The notes below the pieces were generated by a model that was not told the DNA's origin, searched no databases, and saw only the letters and a list, made by a program, of their open reading frames with translations. Both the position numbers and the translations under genes were made by a program. Positions 23,346-33,061 of a stretch of DNA of 64,000 bases are shown in pieces. Numbering within the stretch: the stretch's first letter is position 1; each line of letters opens with the position of its first letter. This stretch comes from Pseudomonas sp. MYb60 (GTDB taxonomy: Bacteria > Pseudomonadota > Gammaproteobacteria > Pseudomonadales > Pseudomonadaceae), in assembly GCF_002979555.1 (NCBI RefSeq), contig NZ_PCOZ01000005.1:1-64000 (forward strand). Reading direction: 5' to 3'.

Positions 23346-25778
23346 TTAGAAGTCCACCGTTGCAGAGAACTTGACCGTGCGGGGTTCGCCCTGGGTCAGG
23401 TAATTATTGGCCGTGGATGCCGATGCCCAGTACGCCTTGTTCGCCACGTTCTCGACGTTGGCGCGCAGGGTGATGTATTTGTCGTCAGCCTTGAAGCCGT
23501 AACGGGCGCCGAGGTCGACACGCGTCCAGGCCGGGATTTCGAGGGTGTTGGTGGCGTTGACATATTGCGCACCGGTGCGCAGCAGGCGTGCATTGACGGC
23601 GGCGCCCTGGATCCCCGGAATGTCCCAGTCGGCGCCAAGGTTGAACTGGTAGCGCGGCACGCCGGCTGCACGGTTACCGTCGCTCAGGCCGTTGGAGGTG
23701 TTCTTCAGCTCAGTGTTCATCCAGGTCGCGCCGGCCAACACGCGCAGGCCGTCAACGGGTTCGCCGAATACGTTCAGTTCCACGCCCTTGTTGATTTGCA
23801 CGCCGTCGACGCTGAAGGTGTCCAGGGTATTGCCGGGAATGCGCGAGGTGGAGCTGTTGGGCTGCTCGATGCGGTACACCCCCAGCGTGGCGCCAACGCT
23901 GTCCCAATCAAGCTTGACCCCGGCTTCGGTCTGTTTGCTGCGGTTGGGCGCAAATACTTCGTTGCGGTTGGTGACGTTGGAGGGTGCCGTCGGGCCCTGG
24001 GCCAGGCCCTCGATGCGGTTGGCATAGAACGACACATGTTCCCACGGCTTGACCACCAGCCCGTAGACAGGCGTGGTGATCGACTCGGCATAGTTGGCAT
24101 TGCGCAGGCCCGTGGTGGTGTTCCAGGCGTCCACTTCGATGGTTTGGCGACGCACGCCCAGGGTCAACAGCACGCGGTCGTCGACAAAGCCCAGGGTATC
24201 GGACACCGCCGCGCTCTTGATGCGGTTCTTGCCGACGACACGCGGGTCATGCAGGTCGCTGCCGAAGTACGTCACGCTGGGGCGCGCAATCTGGATTGGG
24301 TTGTACAGATTGCCCGGCCGGCGGTTGGCCTGCAGGATCGCCTCGAACGCCGAGCGTTGCTCGCCCCAGATGCCCGACAAGCCGAGGTTCATCTGGTGGG
24401 TCACAGGCCCCGTGTCGAAATGCCCGTTGAGTCCGGCGATGGCGCTCTTGTTGTCTTCATCATGGGGCGAATACAGAAAACCGATCTGTCCCGCCCCACT
24501 GTTGCCTACGTACAGCGACGAATATTCGCCGTTCTCCCGCGTGTGCTTGGCCCCGCCGCCCACGTAGGCGGTCCAGCTGTCGGTGAGGTCGTATTCAGCA
24601 TTGAACATGCCATAGGTGTCCTCCAGCTCCGACCAGCTCCAGTCCTGGGAATAATTGTGCGTGGCCGACGGCGCCTTCGGCACTTGGGTGCCATTGGGAT
24701 AGACCACGGAGCGGCCGTTGTTGATGCGCTGTTTCTGGTAGCCGAAGTCCGTAGACAGGCGCAGGCGATCACCCCGGTAGTCCACGGCCACGGCGATCAG
24801 CTGGGAGCTTTTGAATTCGTTGTCAATGGCCGTATCGCCGCCATGCCGGGCCAGGTTGACTCGCGCGCCGAAGCGATTGTCTTCACCGAAGCGCTGGCCA
24901 AGGTCAAGGTGCCCGCCTGCCTGGCTGTCACCGCTGTAGTCGAGCGTGGCGCTGCGGGTGGGTAAGTCTTGCGCGCGCTTGGGCACCAGGTTGACGCTAC
25001 CGCCAATACCGCTGCCCGCTGGCGACACGCCGTTGACGAAGGCATTGGGGCCCTTGAACAACTCCACCCGCTCCAGCGCCTCGGTGGTAATGATCTGCCT
25101 GGGCAGCACGCCATAGAGGCCGTTGAACGCGATGTCGTCGGTGTTCAACGGCAACCCGCGAATGGTAAACACCTGGGAAAAATTGCCGAAGCCATTGGAT
25201 TGGCGCACCGAGGCATCGTTGAGCAGCACATCCCCCACGGTGCGCGCCTGCTGGTCGGCGATGGTTTTGGCGGTGTAGCTGACCACGCTGAACGGCACCT
25301 CACTGATTGTCCGGTCGCCCAACACCCCAAGGCGCGCCGAACGCGCCACCTGGCCACCACCATAGGTGTCCGCTTGCGCCCCGCCCGCCTCGCCGCTGAT
25401 GGTGGTGGCACCCAGTTGCAGCACATCGCCACTGGCGTCCGGGACCAGGGTATAACCGCTGCTGCCGGTGCTTTGCAGGGTGTAGCCGCTGCCTTGCAAC
25501 AATTGCAAGAAACCCGTCTGGACACTGTAGTTGCCCTGCAAGCCCGGGCTCTGCTGGTCATTGAGCAGTGCAGAATCAAACGACAACGGCACCCCGGACA
25601 TCGCCGCAAATTGCGCCAGCACGTTGCCCAACGGCCCCGGCCCAATGCTGTAGCTGCGCGTCGTGCTTGCAGAAGCCACGTCGGCAGCCACCGCGCTGTG
25701 CATCGGCGTGATGGCCGCCAGAGCAACAGCCAGACTCAAGGCCTTGAAGGGACGAAGGGCGAACGGGGTGGCGGTCAT
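23346..25778 (-). CDS. TonB-dependent siderophore receptor with STN domain
   Basis: 810 residues. Signal peptide ends MHSAVAAD; STN domain at ~40-115 (YSIGPGPLGNVLAQFAAMSGVPLSF to YTLVP). The plug has TISEVPFSVVSYTAKTIADQQA, QVFTIRGLPLNTDDIAFNGL and ALERVELFKGPNAFVNGVSPAGSGIGG, followed by a barrel ending EPRTVKFSATVDF. It resembles FcuA/FhuE-like ferrichrome or coprogen receptors; the ligand is not certain. AGGAACCCCC precedes the ATG. It lies 91 bp downstream of its FecR gene on the minus strand, completing the third sigma/FecR/receptor set of this window. Confidence 0.92.
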   Translation of the reverse strand: MTATPFALRPFKALSLAVALAAITPMHSAVAADVASASTTRSYSIGPGPLGNVLAQFAAMSGVPLSFDSALLNDQQSPGLQGNYSVQTGFLQLLQGSGYTLQSTGSSGYTLVPDASGDVLQLGATTISGEAGGAQADTYGGGQVARSARLGVLGDRTISEVPFSVVSYTAKTIADQQARTVGDVLLNDASVRQSNGFGNFSQVFTIRGLPLNTDDIAFNGLYGVLPRQIITTEALERVELFKGPNAFVNGVSPAGSGIGGSVNLVPKRAQDLPTRSATLDYSGDSQAGGHLDLGQRFGEDNRFGARVNLARHGGDTAIDNEFKSSQLIAVAVDYRGDRLRLSTDFGYQKQRINNGRSVVYPNGTQVPKAPSATHNYSQDWSWSELEDTYGMFNAEYDLTDSWTAYVGGGAKHTRENGEYSSLYVGNSGAGQIGFLYSPHDEDNKSAIAGLNGHFDTGPVTHQMNLGLSGIWGEQRSAFEAILQANRRPGNLYNPIQIARPSVTYFGSDLHDPRVVGKNRIKSAAVSDTLGFVDDRVLLTLGVRRQTIEVDAWNTTTGLRNANYAESITTPVYGLVVKPWEHVSFYANRIEGLAQGPTAPSNVTNRNEVFAPNRSKQTEAGVKLDWDSVGATLGVYRIEQPNSSTSRIPGNTLDTFSVDGVQINKGVELNVFGEPVDGLRVLAGATWMNTELKNTSNGLSDGNRAAGVPRYQFNLGADWDIPGIQGAAVNARLLRTGAQYVNATNTLEIPAWTRVDLGARYGFKADDKYITLRANVENVANKAYWASASTANNYLTQGEPRTVKFSATVDF

Positions 25779-25858
25779 GGGGGTTCCTGTCGGCGCGGTG
25801 CAACGTTGAGGGTTCTCCCCCTACACCGGCCGACAACGAAAAAAGTGTCAGCGAACGT

Positions 25859-25872
25859 CGAAAATAATGTCA
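25859..25872 (-). promoter_or_regulatory. Candidate ECF sigma promoter element at third fecR stop
   Basis: On the minus strand TGACATTATTTTCG starts at the FecR stop codon, 12 of 14 identical to the element in the same position of the first cassette. A second imperfect copy of the surrounding sequence (GTCAGCG core, 22 bp away, 25847-25853) makes a short tandem. Promoter function is inferred only. Confidence 0.35.
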
Positions 25873-26823
25873 GCGCGGCTCGAAGGTGACCCAATAACCG
25901 GTCAGGCTACTGACTTTCACCGGCAGGGTTTCCTGCAACAAGCGCAAGCTGGCATCGCTGTCGCCCAGGGGAAATGCCCCGGAGACCTTGAGCCCGGCCA
26001 CGCGTTCATGGCAGCGCAACACGCCATGGCGATAGCGCCCCAGTTCCTCGAGCAAGTCCGCCAGGCGCATCTGCTGGGCCAGCAACATGCCGTTTTCCCA
26101 AGAGAACGCATTGGCATCCAGCGGCGCTATCCGCGCGACGCGGTCAGCGTCAAATGCACTTTGCTCGCCGGCCTTGACGATCAACCCCTCACGGGCGTGC
26201 TCCGGCATCATTTCGACGGCGCCTTCGAGCACCGCCACGCGGCTGTTTTGCTCCCCTACCCTGACGCTGAAATGCGTCCCCAGTGCACGGGCATTGCCGT
26301 GTCGGGTCTGCACGATGAACGGGCGATGGTAGGGAGCAGGGTCCTTGGCGGTGGTGATCATGACCTCGCCTTGGAGCAGCTCAATGCGCCGCACCTGCTC
26401 GGTAAACGCGATATTCAGCGAGCTGCCGGTGTTGATCAGCACGCGCGTGCCATCGGGCAAGCTGAGGGTGCGTTGCTCGCCAATAGCGGTGTGCTGGTCG
26501 GCGGTCCATGCCTGCCAGGGCTTGTGCCGGTAAGCCAGCCAGGTTGCCGGGCCGGCCAGCAGCAGCAAGCCAAGTGCCTGACGTCGGCCGAGGGATTTTT
26601 TGCGGCCGATGCGCTTGAGGGTCTCACCGGCAATCGCGCCCGGCACCGTGTCAAAGTCCCCCAGGATCGCCTCCGCGCGCTGCCATGCCTGGGCGTGCTG
26701 GGCGCTGCGGCCCTGCCACTGGGCGATGGCGCGGTGGTCTTCGTCGGTGGCGCTGCCGGACTGCAACTGCACCATCCAGTCGGCGGCTTCGCCGAGGATC
26801 TGCGGGTCGATGGACGGGTTCAT
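25870..26823 (-). CDS. FecR-family sigma regulator
   Basis: 317 residues. DUF4880 N-terminus (ILGEAADWMVQLQSGSATDEDHRAIAQWQGRSAQHAQAW), a membrane helix around 80-95 (ALGLLLLAGPATWLAY), the periplasmic FecR domain (EQRTLSLPDGTRVLINTGSSLNIAF, RHGNARALGTHFSV, VAVLEGAVEM) and the C-terminal region (VSGAFPLGDSDASLRLLQETLPVKV). It overlaps the sigma gene by 4 bp and precedes the receptor it is expected to read. Confidence 0.91.
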   Translation of the reverse strand: MNPSIDPQILGEAADWMVQLQSGSATDEDHRAIAQWQGRSAQHAQAWQRAEAILGDFDTVPGAIAGETLKRIGRKKSLGRRQALGLLLLAGPATWLAYRHKPWQAWTADQHTAIGEQRTLSLPDGTRVLINTGSSLNIAFTEQVRRIELLQGEVMITTAKDPAPYHRPFIVQTRHGNARALGTHFSVRVGEQNSRVAVLEGAVEMMPEHAREGLIVKAGEQSAFDADRVARIAPLDANAFSWENGMLLAQQMRLADLLEELGRYRHGVLRCHERVAGLKVSGAFPLGDSDASLRLLQETLPVKVSSLTGYWVTFEPR

Positions 26824-27317
26824 GCAACGCTCAGGCAGGCGAGGAACGCATCGCGCATGTAGCGCTTGACCGAGGCCAGCGACACGTTCAATTCCTCGGC
26901 GATCTGCGCGTATGTCAGGCCGTCGATCTGCGACATCAGGAATGCCTGGCGGGTCTTGTCGGGCAAGTCTCGCAACATCGCTTCGATGCGGTGGAGCGCT
27001 TCAAGAATCAACCAGCGGGTCTCCGGAGACGGCACTTGCGGCTCTGGAAGATGGGCGATGGTCTCCAGGTAGGCGCGCTCGACTTCCTGACGACGCCAAC
27101 TGTCGATCATCAGGCCCTTGGCGATATGGGTGAGCAAGGCGCGTGGTTCGCTGCCGAACCCGGCACTGTTGGGGCGGGCCAGCAGGCGCAGGAAGGTGTC
27201 ATGGGCCAGGTCTGCCGCATCGCTGGCATTGCCGAGCTTGCGGTCGAGCCAGCGGTACAACCATCCGTGGTGCTCAGAGTACAGCGCCAGGACGGGCGGA
27301 TTGAGCGAAGACGACAT
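26820..27317 (-). CDS. ECF sigma factor, FecI-like
   Basis: 165 residues from the ATG of MSSSLNPPVLALYSEHHGWL; the 19-residue upstream extension looks like promoter sequence. Region 2: SDAADLAHDTFLRLLAR and PRALLTHIAKGLMIDSWRRQEVERAYLE; region 4: LRDLPDKTRQAFLMSQIDG and LTYAQIAEELNVSLASVKRYMRD. E. coli FecI is similar in length and pattern. I could not find a convincing Fur box in the AT-rich gap to the divergent gene, unlike the other two cassettes. Confidence 0.91.
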   Translation of the reverse strand: MSSSLNPPVLALYSEHHGWLYRWLDRKLGNASDAADLAHDTFLRLLARPNSAGFGSEPRALLTHIAKGLMIDSWRRQEVERAYLETIAHLPEPQVPSPETRWLILEALHRIEAMLRDLPDKTRQAFLMSQIDGLTYAQIAEELNVSLASVKRYMRDAFLACLSVA

Positions 27318-27447
27318 GCTGGGTACCCGGCGCAATGCAGTAATTACGAATTGATCGCATTCTAATCGGCACAATGAATCGCGGCAATGCGTTAATTAAT
27401 GTTATAGGATAACGTCCAATTTTGACCCTGCCTTGCGAACCTCGCCC

Positions 27448-28602
27448 ATGACTGACGCTGTTCCCTTACGCCAACGCCTGCTTTCCATCGACGCCCTGCG
27501 CGGTCTGGTGATCCTGTTCATGTTGCTGGACCACGTGCGCGAAACCTTCCTGCTGCACCGTCAGGTCAGCGATCCCATGACCATCGACAGCACTGAGCCT
27601 GCGCTGTTTATCAGCCGCACCCTCGCCCACTTGTGCGCGCCGGTGTTCGTCCTGCTGACCGGCCTCTCGGCGTGGCTGTACGGCCAGAAGTACCAGGGGC
27701 GTGGTGATGTGTCGGCGTTCCTGTTCAAGCGCGGGCTGTTCCTGGTGGTGCTGGAGTTCACCCTGGTCAACTTTGCCTGGACGTTCCAGTTCCCGCCCAG
27801 CGTGATCTACATGCAGGTGATCTGGGCCATTGGCGTGAGCATGCTCGCCCTCGCCGCCCTGGTGTGGTTGCCTCGCCCGCTGCTGATCGTGCTGGCGCTG
27901 GTGATCATCGGCGGGCACAACCTGCTGGACGGCGTGCATTTTGCCCCGGGCTCGGCGCTGCAAAACCTGTGGGCGATCCTGCATGAGCGCAGCTGGATCG
28001 AGGCGGGCGACTCCCTGCGCCTGCGCATCACCTACCCGGTGCTGCCATGGATCGGCGTGATTGCCCTGGGTTACGGCCTGGGCCCGTGGTTTGCCAATGG
28101 TATGCAGCCGGCGTTGCGTCAGCGTTATCTGTGGCTGGCGGGCGTGGGTGCGCTGGCAGGTTTCGTGGGGTTGCGCGCGCTCAATGGCTACGGCGAAAAG
28201 CCTTGGCAGGCCTATGAGAGCGGCGTGCAGACATTGATGAGTTTTTTCAACGTGACCAAGTACCCGCCTTCGCTGCTGTTCCTGGCGCTGACCCTGGGCA
28301 TTGGCTTGCTGCTGTTGCTGGCATTTGAACGTGCGGGGCACAAGCGTTGGATTGGCCTGCTCGCCACGTTTGGTGCGGCGCCGATGTTCTTCTACTTGCT
28401 GCACCTGTATGTGCTCAAGGTGCTGTATGTGATGTGCGTGGCACTGTTCGGCCTTAATCACGGTGCCTATTTCGGCTTCGACGGGATTGGCCCGGTGTGG
28501 CTGGTGGCGTTGGCATTGCCGATTGCACTGTATGTGCCCGTGCGCTGGTTTGCCGGCCTGAAAGCCCGCCGCCGCGACCTGGCCTGGCTCAAATACCTCT
28601 GA
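27448..28602 (+). CDS. DUF1624/HGSNAT-like membrane protein
   Basis: 384 residues with about ten hydrophobic segments. The N-terminal RLLSIDALRGLVILFMLLDHVRETFL block is the signature of the heparan-alpha-glucosaminide N-acetyltransferase-like DUF1624 / acyltransferase group, with the conserved DALRG and membrane His. Such proteins move acyl groups across or onto substrates at the membrane; the substrate here is unknown. The ATG sits 5 codons into a longer frame that starts with TTG. It ends at a perfect hairpin shared with the convergent metE gene. Confidence 0.8.
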   Translation: MTDAVPLRQRLLSIDALRGLVILFMLLDHVRETFLLHRQVSDPMTIDSTEPALFISRTLAHLCAPVFVLLTGLSAWLYGQKYQGRGDVSAFLFKRGLFLVVLEFTLVNFAWTFQFPPSVIYMQVIWAIGVSMLALAALVWLPRPLLIVLALVIIGGHNLLDGVHFAPGSALQNLWAILHERSWIEAGDSLRLRITYPVLPWIGVIALGYGLGPWFANGMQPALRQRYLWLAGVGALAGFVGLRALNGYGEKPWQAYESGVQTLMSFFNVTKYPPSLLFLALTLGIGLLLLLAFERAGHKRWIGLLATFGAAPMFFYLLHLYVLKVLYVMCVALFGLNHGAYFGFDGIGPVWLVALALPIALYVPVRWFAGLKARRRDLAWLKYL

Positions 28603-28610
28603 CCCGACAC

Positions 28611-28654
28611 GGTTCAAATGTGGGAGGGCGCAAGCCCCCTCCCACATTTGAACC
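28611..28654. terminator. Perfect bidirectional hairpin between convergent genes (repeat family)
   Basis: GGTTCAAATGTGGGAGGG pairs exactly with CCCTCCCACATTTGAACC around an 8-nt loop (18-bp perfect stem). The inner part is the GTGGGAGG...CCTCCCAC element found between other genes of this window. It is placed where a bidirectional terminator for the DUF1624 gene and metE is needed; it has no long U tract. Confidence 0.65.
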
Positions 28655-28670
28655 GTGCAAGACCTTGGAG

Positions 28671-30959
28671 TCAGGCCAGTTCAGCGCGAAGCTGGCGTGC
28701 GGCGGCAACCATGTGAATCAACGCTGCTTCTGTCTCCGGCCAGCCGCGGGTTTTCAAGCCGCAATCCGGATTCACCCACAAGCGCTGCGCCGGAATCCGC
28801 TTGGCTGCTTTGCGCAGCAGGTTGGCCATTTCCGACGCATCCGGCACCCGTGGCGAGTGAATGTCGTACACCCCCGGGCCGATTTCGTTCGGGTAGGCGA
28901 AGGCTTCAAACGCCTCCAGCAACTCCATGTCCGAGCGTGAGGTCTCGATGGTGATGACGTCCGCATCCATCGCCGCAATGCTCTCGATCACATCATTGAA
29001 TTCGCTGTAGCACATGTGGGTATGGATCTGGGTTTCATCGCGCACGCCCGAGGCACACAGGCGGAACACATCGGTGGCCCAATCCAGGTAGTGCTGCCAC
29101 TGTGCCTGGCGCAACGGCAAGCCTTCACGGAACGCCGCTTCGTCGATCTGCACGATCTTGATGCCGGCGGTCTCCAGGTCCACGACTTCATCGCGGATCG
29201 CCAGCGCCAGTTGCCGCGCCTGCACTTCGCGGCTCACGTCTTCACGCGGGAACGACCACATCAGCATCGTCACCGGACCGGTCAGCATGCCTTTCATCAC
29301 CTTGCGCGTAAGGCCCTGGGCATAGCGGATCCACTCCACCGTCATCGCATTGGGGCGGCTCAGGTCGCCGAAGATCACCGCCGGCTTCACGCAGCGCGAA
29401 CCGTAGCTCTGCACCCAGCCAAAGCGGGAGAATGCATAGCCGTCCAGTTGCTCGGCGAAGTATTCGACCATGTCGTTACGCTCGGCTTCACCGTGCACCA
29501 ATACGTCGAGGCCGAGGTTTTCCTGCACCTCGACGGCGTGCTTGATCTCGCTGTGCATGGCTTCGACGTACTCGGCCTCGCTCAACTTGCCAGCCTTGTA
29601 GGACTGGCGCGCCAGGCGGATAGAGGCCGTCTGCGGGAACGAGCCGATGGTGGTGGTCGGAAACAGCGGCAGGTTCAGGCCGGCGCGCTGTTTTTCGATA
29701 CGCTGGGCAAACGGCGACTGGCGCTGGCTGTCCTTGGCGGTGATCGCCGCCACACGGGCCTGTACAGCAGGTTTGTGGATACGTGGCGAAGCAGCGCGGG
29801 CAGCCTGCACGGCGCGGCTTTGCGCCAGGGCTGCCAGTACGTTCGGCGCTTCAGGCTGGTTGACCGCCTGGGCCAGCACCGCCACTTCGGCGCACTTCTG
29901 CACGGCAAACGCCAGCCAGCTCTTCAGCTCGGCATCCAGTTGGTCTTCGCGGCTCAGGTCCACCGGGCTGTGCAGCAGCGAGCAGGACGGCGCGACCCAC
30001 AGGCGGTCACCGAGTTTTTCATGAGCGTGCTGCAGGGTCGCCAGGGCTTGCTCCAGATCGCAACGCCATACGTTACGGCCGTTGACCACGCCCAGTGACA
30101 ACACTTTGTAGGCCGGCAGGCGGTCAAGGATAGTCGGGTACTGTTCCGGTGCGCGCACCAGGTCGATGTGCAGGCCATCCACCGGCAGGTTGGCGGCCAG
30201 GCCAAGGTTTTCCTCCAGGCCACCGAAGTAGGTCGCCACGAGTTTTTTCAGCGGGTCGCGCTGGATCAGGTTGTAGGCTCGCTCAAAAGCGTTTTTCCAT
30301 TCCTGCGGCAGGTCCAGCACCAGGATCGGCTCGTCGATCTGCACCCATTCCACCCCCTGCTCCGCCAGGCGCTGGAAGATCTGGCCGTACAACGGCAGCA
30401 GGCGGTCCAGCAGATCGAGCTTGTCGAACTCGCCGCCCTTGGCCTTGCCCAGCCACAGGTAGGTCAGCGGGCCGATGATCACAGGCTTGACGGTGTGGCC
30501 CAGCTCGCGGGCTTCCTGCACCTCGTCAAAGAGCTGATCCCAACCCAGGTGGAATTGCTGGTCGGCGCTGAACTCCGGCACGAGGTAGTGGTAGTTGGTG
30601 TCGAACCACTTGGTCATTTCCTGGGCGTGGGCACCGCCGCAGCAAGGGTCGCTGACACCACGGGCCATGCTGAACAGGGTGTGCAGGGTGGCCTGGCCAT
30701 CGGCCGGGCGGAATCGCTCGGGGATCACGCCGAACATCAGCGAGTGGGTCAATACCTGGTCGTACCAGGCAAAATCGCCGGCGGGCAGCAGCTCGATGCC
30801 GGCCTGCTTTTGCAGCGCCCAATGGGCCTGGCGCAGGTCACGGCCAACGGCGCGCAGGCCGGCTTCGTCGAGTTCGCCCTTCCAGAACGCTTCCTGCGCT
30901 TTTTTCAGTTCACGATCGCGTCCAATGCGCGGAAATCCCAGGGAATGAGCGACTGCCAT
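28671..30959 (-). CDS. metE: Cobalamin-independent methionine synthase
   Basis: 762 residues, full length for MetE (E. coli 753). The N-terminal half begins [25 protein letters not shown]; the catalytic half carries [12 protein letters not shown] and the zinc ligands in [12 protein letters not shown] (His, Cys), the Glu of [12 protein letters not shown] and the Cys of [13 protein letters not shown]. It transfers the methyl group of 5-methyltetrahydrofolate-triglutamate to homocysteine. GGAG lies 9 nt before the ATG; the longer frame adds five residues without a ribosome site. No metR gene is adjacent, though a MetR-like site is seen upstream. Confidence 0.97.
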   Translation of the reverse strand: MAVAHSLGFPRIGRDRELKKAQEAFWKGELDEAGLRAVGRDLRQAHWALQKQAGIELLPAGDFAWYDQVLTHSLMFGVIPERFRPADGQATLHTLFSMARGVSDPCCGGAHAQEMTKWFDTNYHYLVPEFSADQQFHLGWDQLFDEVQEARELGHTVKPVIIGPLTYLWLGKAKGGEFDKLDLLDRLLPLYGQIFQRLAEQGVEWVQIDEPILVLDLPQEWKNAFERAYNLIQRDPLKKLVATYFGGLEENLGLAANLPVDGLHIDLVRAPEQYPTILDRLPAYKVLSLGVVNGRNVWRCDLEQALATLQHAHEKLGDRLWVAPSCSLLHSPVDLSREDQLDAELKSWLAFAVQKCAEVAVLAQAVNQPEAPNVLAALAQSRAVQAARAASPRIHKPAVQARVAAITAKDSQRQSPFAQRIEKQRAGLNLPLFPTTTIGSFPQTASIRLARQSYKAGKLSEAEYVEAMHSEIKHAVEVQENLGLDVLVHGEAERNDMVEYFAEQLDGYAFSRFGWVQSYGSRCVKPAVIFGDLSRPNAMTVEWIRYAQGLTRKVMKGMLTGPVTMLMWSFPREDVSREVQARQLALAIRDEVVDLETAGIKIVQIDEAAFREGLPLRQAQWQHYLDWATDVFRLCASGVRDETQIHTHMCYSEFNDVIESIAAMDADVITIETSRSDMELLEAFEAFAYPNEIGPGVYDIHSPRVPDASEMANLLRKAAKRIPAQRLWVNPDCGLKTRGWPETEAALIHMVAAARQLRAELA

Positions 30960-31015
30960 GACGTGCAACTCCAATGTCGTAATGTATGACAGCCATTGTC
31001 GACAGCACGCGATGG

Positions 31016-31028
31016 TGAGGCAAACTCA
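31016..31028. promoter_or_regulatory. MetR-like palindrome upstream of metE
   Basis: TGAGGCAAACTCA (TGAG-N5-CTCA) differs by one base per arm from the MetR consensus TGAA-N5-TTCA and lies about 57 bp ahead of metE. MetR with homocysteine activates metE in enterics; here the site is only a candidate. Confidence 0.35.
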
Positions 31029-31056
31029 TATTATTCTAGATGATCACAAGATCTAC

Positions 31057-31662
31057 TCATGTTGAGATCAGGTGCAGGTAAAACGCGTGGAACATGAAAT
31101 ACGCGCACACCGCCAATGCGATCCCCATGCAGCGATTGAACAGCGTGAACGCCGCCGCCCCGCTGATGCGTCGTCCCAGCACCGCGCCCAGCAGCGCGTA
31201 GATCCACGGTGCACCAAACGCCCCCAAGGCCAGCAGCGCCGAGACCACCGCGATGGACACCCCGGTGATATGCGCCGCCGGCAACATCACACTGGTGATC
31301 GGCAATACCGCCATGATGCCCTTGGGGTTGAGCAATTGGATCACCAGGCCGTTCCAGAACGTGAGCGTCCTGGCCGGGACGCTTGAGGATTCATCAACCA
31401 CCGTGCGTGCATGGAATACCTGCCAGGCCAGGTACAGGGTGTACACCCCGCCGATCAGCGAGATATACGGCAGCGCCGCCTGGGAAATGATCGCCTCGCC
31501 GGTGTAGCCGAACAGCACGAATAGCAACAGCATCGCGCAGCCCACGCCGATGAAGAACCCCGTGGAACGGCGGAACTGCCCGGTCAACCCGGCATTGAGT
31601 CCGATGAAGTTCACCGGTCCGGGGCTGTACATGACGCTGAAGGCGTAGAGAAAAATGTCCAT
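31057..31662 (-). CDS. LysE-family amino-acid exporter
   Basis: 201 residues with five to six membrane segments. The family N-terminus is present as FLYAFSVMYSPGPVNFIGLNAGLTGQFRRSTGFFIGVGCAML (the SPGPxN motif), followed by YISLIGGVYTLYLAWQVF and WNGLVIQLLNPKGIMAVLP. Related members (RhtB, EamB-like) export amino acids such as threonine, homoserine or O-acetylserine. The chosen ATG begins MDIFLYAF; an upstream extension of 25 residues is hydrophilic and lacks support. Substrate unknown. Confidence 0.87.
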   Translation of the reverse strand: MDIFLYAFSVMYSPGPVNFIGLNAGLTGQFRRSTGFFIGVGCAMLLLFVLFGYTGEAIISQAALPYISLIGGVYTLYLAWQVFHARTVVDESSSVPARTLTFWNGLVIQLLNPKGIMAVLPITSVMLPAAHITGVSIAVVSALLALGAFGAPWIYALLGAVLGRRISGAAAFTLFNRCMGIALAVCAYFMFHAFYLHLIST

Positions 31663-31755
31663 TGAAGACCTGCAGTAGAGGGGGTGCGGCCAGTCTACGC
31701 AGGCGGGTTGAGCGGATTCTTGTACGTTTGTGGTCATGAGCCGGGCGCAACCTCA

Positions 31756-31785
31756 ATGGGGGAGTGGGCTTGCCCCCTCCCACAT
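31756..31785. repeat. Intergenic GC-rich palindromic repeat
   Basis: A copy of the GGGAGTGGGCTTGCCCCCTCCCAC element in the divergent gap between the LysE and nspC genes. One arm has a small mismatch. Confidence 0.5.
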
Positions 31786-31935
31786 TTGGCGGGTGTACAT
31801 CCATAGATAGTCATACTCAGTCAGTAACATCGACAATCGGGCGCAGCAAATTCCGCCCGCTAACCTTTCGATTCGATTCAAGTGCGGGCACAATGCGTGT
31901 CCTTTTTTGGCAGGCACCGCCGCAGGCTCTCAAAA

Positions 31936-33033
31936 ATGATCAAAACGCCGTACTACCTCATCGATAAACAGAAGCTTCTGGTCAACATGCAGAAGATTGC
32001 TTACGTGCGCGAGCAGTCCGGCGCCAAGGCGTTGCTGGCGCTCAAGTGCTTTGCCACCTGGTCGGTCTTCGACCTGATGCAGCAATACATGGACGGCACC
32101 ACGTCGTCGTCGCTGTACGAGTTGAAGCTCGGCCGCCAGAAGTTCGAAGGTGAAGCCCACGCCTACAGCGTGGCCTGGGCCGACGATGAAATCGAAGAGA
32201 TGCTGGATAACTGCGACAAGATCATCTTCAACTCCATCAGCCAACTGCAGCGGTTTGCCGAGCGTTCCGAAGGCAAGACCCGCGGCCTGCGCGTCAACCC
32301 TCAGGTAAGCAGCTCCGATTACCTGCTGGCCGACCCGGCGCGCCCGTTCAGCCGCCTGGGCGAGTGGGACCCGGTGAAGATCGAAGGCGTGATTGATCAG
32401 ATCTCCGGTTTCATGTTCCATAACAACTGCGAAAACGGCGACTTCAGCCTGTTCGACAAGATGCTCGGCGTCATCGAAGAACGCTTCGGCGACCTGCTGC
32501 ACAAGGTCGAGTGGGTCAGCCTCGGCGGTGGCATCCACTTCACCGGCGAAGACTACGCAGTGGACGCCTTCTGCGCGCGCCTCAAAGGCTTCGCCGAAAA
32601 ATACGGCGTCCAGGTCTACCTGGAGCCCGGCGAAGCGGCGATTACCAACAGCGCGTCGCTGGAAGTTACCGTGCTCGACACCCTCTACAACGGCAAGAAC
32701 CTGGCCGTGGTAGACAGCTCCATCGAAGCCCACCTGCTGGACCTGCTGATCTATCGCCTCAACGCCAAGCTGGCGCCGAGCGATGGCGAACATACCTACA
32801 TGGTGTGCGGCAAATCCTGCCTGGCCGGGGACATCTTCGGTGAGTATCAATTTGATCGTCCGCTGGCCATCGGCGATCGGCTGTCGTTCATCGACACCGC
32901 GGGCTACACCATGGTCAAGAAAAACTGGTTCAACGGCCTGAAAATGCCGTCCATCGTAGTGAAACAACTCGACGGTACAGTCGAGGTGGTTCGTGAATTT
33001 GGTTACGACGACTACCTGTCCAGCCTTTCGTAA
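31936..33033 (+). CDS. nspC: Carboxynorspermidine / carboxyspermidine decarboxylase
   Basis: 365 residues of the alanine-racemase-fold PLP decarboxylases. The PLP lysine lies in LLALKCFATWSVFD; GGGIHFTG and EPGEAAI bind the phosphate; CGKSCLAGDIFGEY carries the catalytic Cys and Asp of the adjacent subunit. This is the NspC pattern: removal of the carboxyl group from carboxy(nor)spermidine to give (nor)spermidine. The chosen ATG starts MIKTPYYLIDKQKLL. The dehydrogenase that makes its substrate begins 28 bp downstream. Confidence 0.92.
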   Translation: MIKTPYYLIDKQKLLVNMQKIAYVREQSGAKALLALKCFATWSVFDLMQQYMDGTTSSSLYELKLGRQKFEGEAHAYSVAWADDEIEEMLDNCDKIIFNSISQLQRFAERSEGKTRGLRVNPQVSSSDYLLADPARPFSRLGEWDPVKIEGVIDQISGFMFHNNCENGDFSLFDKMLGVIEERFGDLLHKVEWVSLGGGIHFTGEDYAVDAFCARLKGFAEKYGVQVYLEPGEAAITNSASLEVTVLDTLYNGKNLAVVDSSIEAHLLDLLIYRLNAKLAPSDGEHTYMVCGKSCLAGDIFGEYQFDRPLAIGDRLSFIDTAGYTMVKKNWFNGLKMPSIVVKQLDGTVEVVREFGYDDYLSSLS

Positions 33034-33061
33034 GCTGGCGGATAAAGGAGAGATAAAGCAA

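Noticed and set aside
27318..27447. Fur box between the third sigma gene and the divergent membrane protein
   Set aside because: The gap is AT-rich but no stretch matches GATAATNATTATC well enough to claim.
30960..31056. Cobalamin or SAM riboswitch ahead of metE
   Set aside because: The leader is short (about 100 bp) and shows no B12-box or SAM-aptamer pattern; only a MetR-like palindrome is visible.
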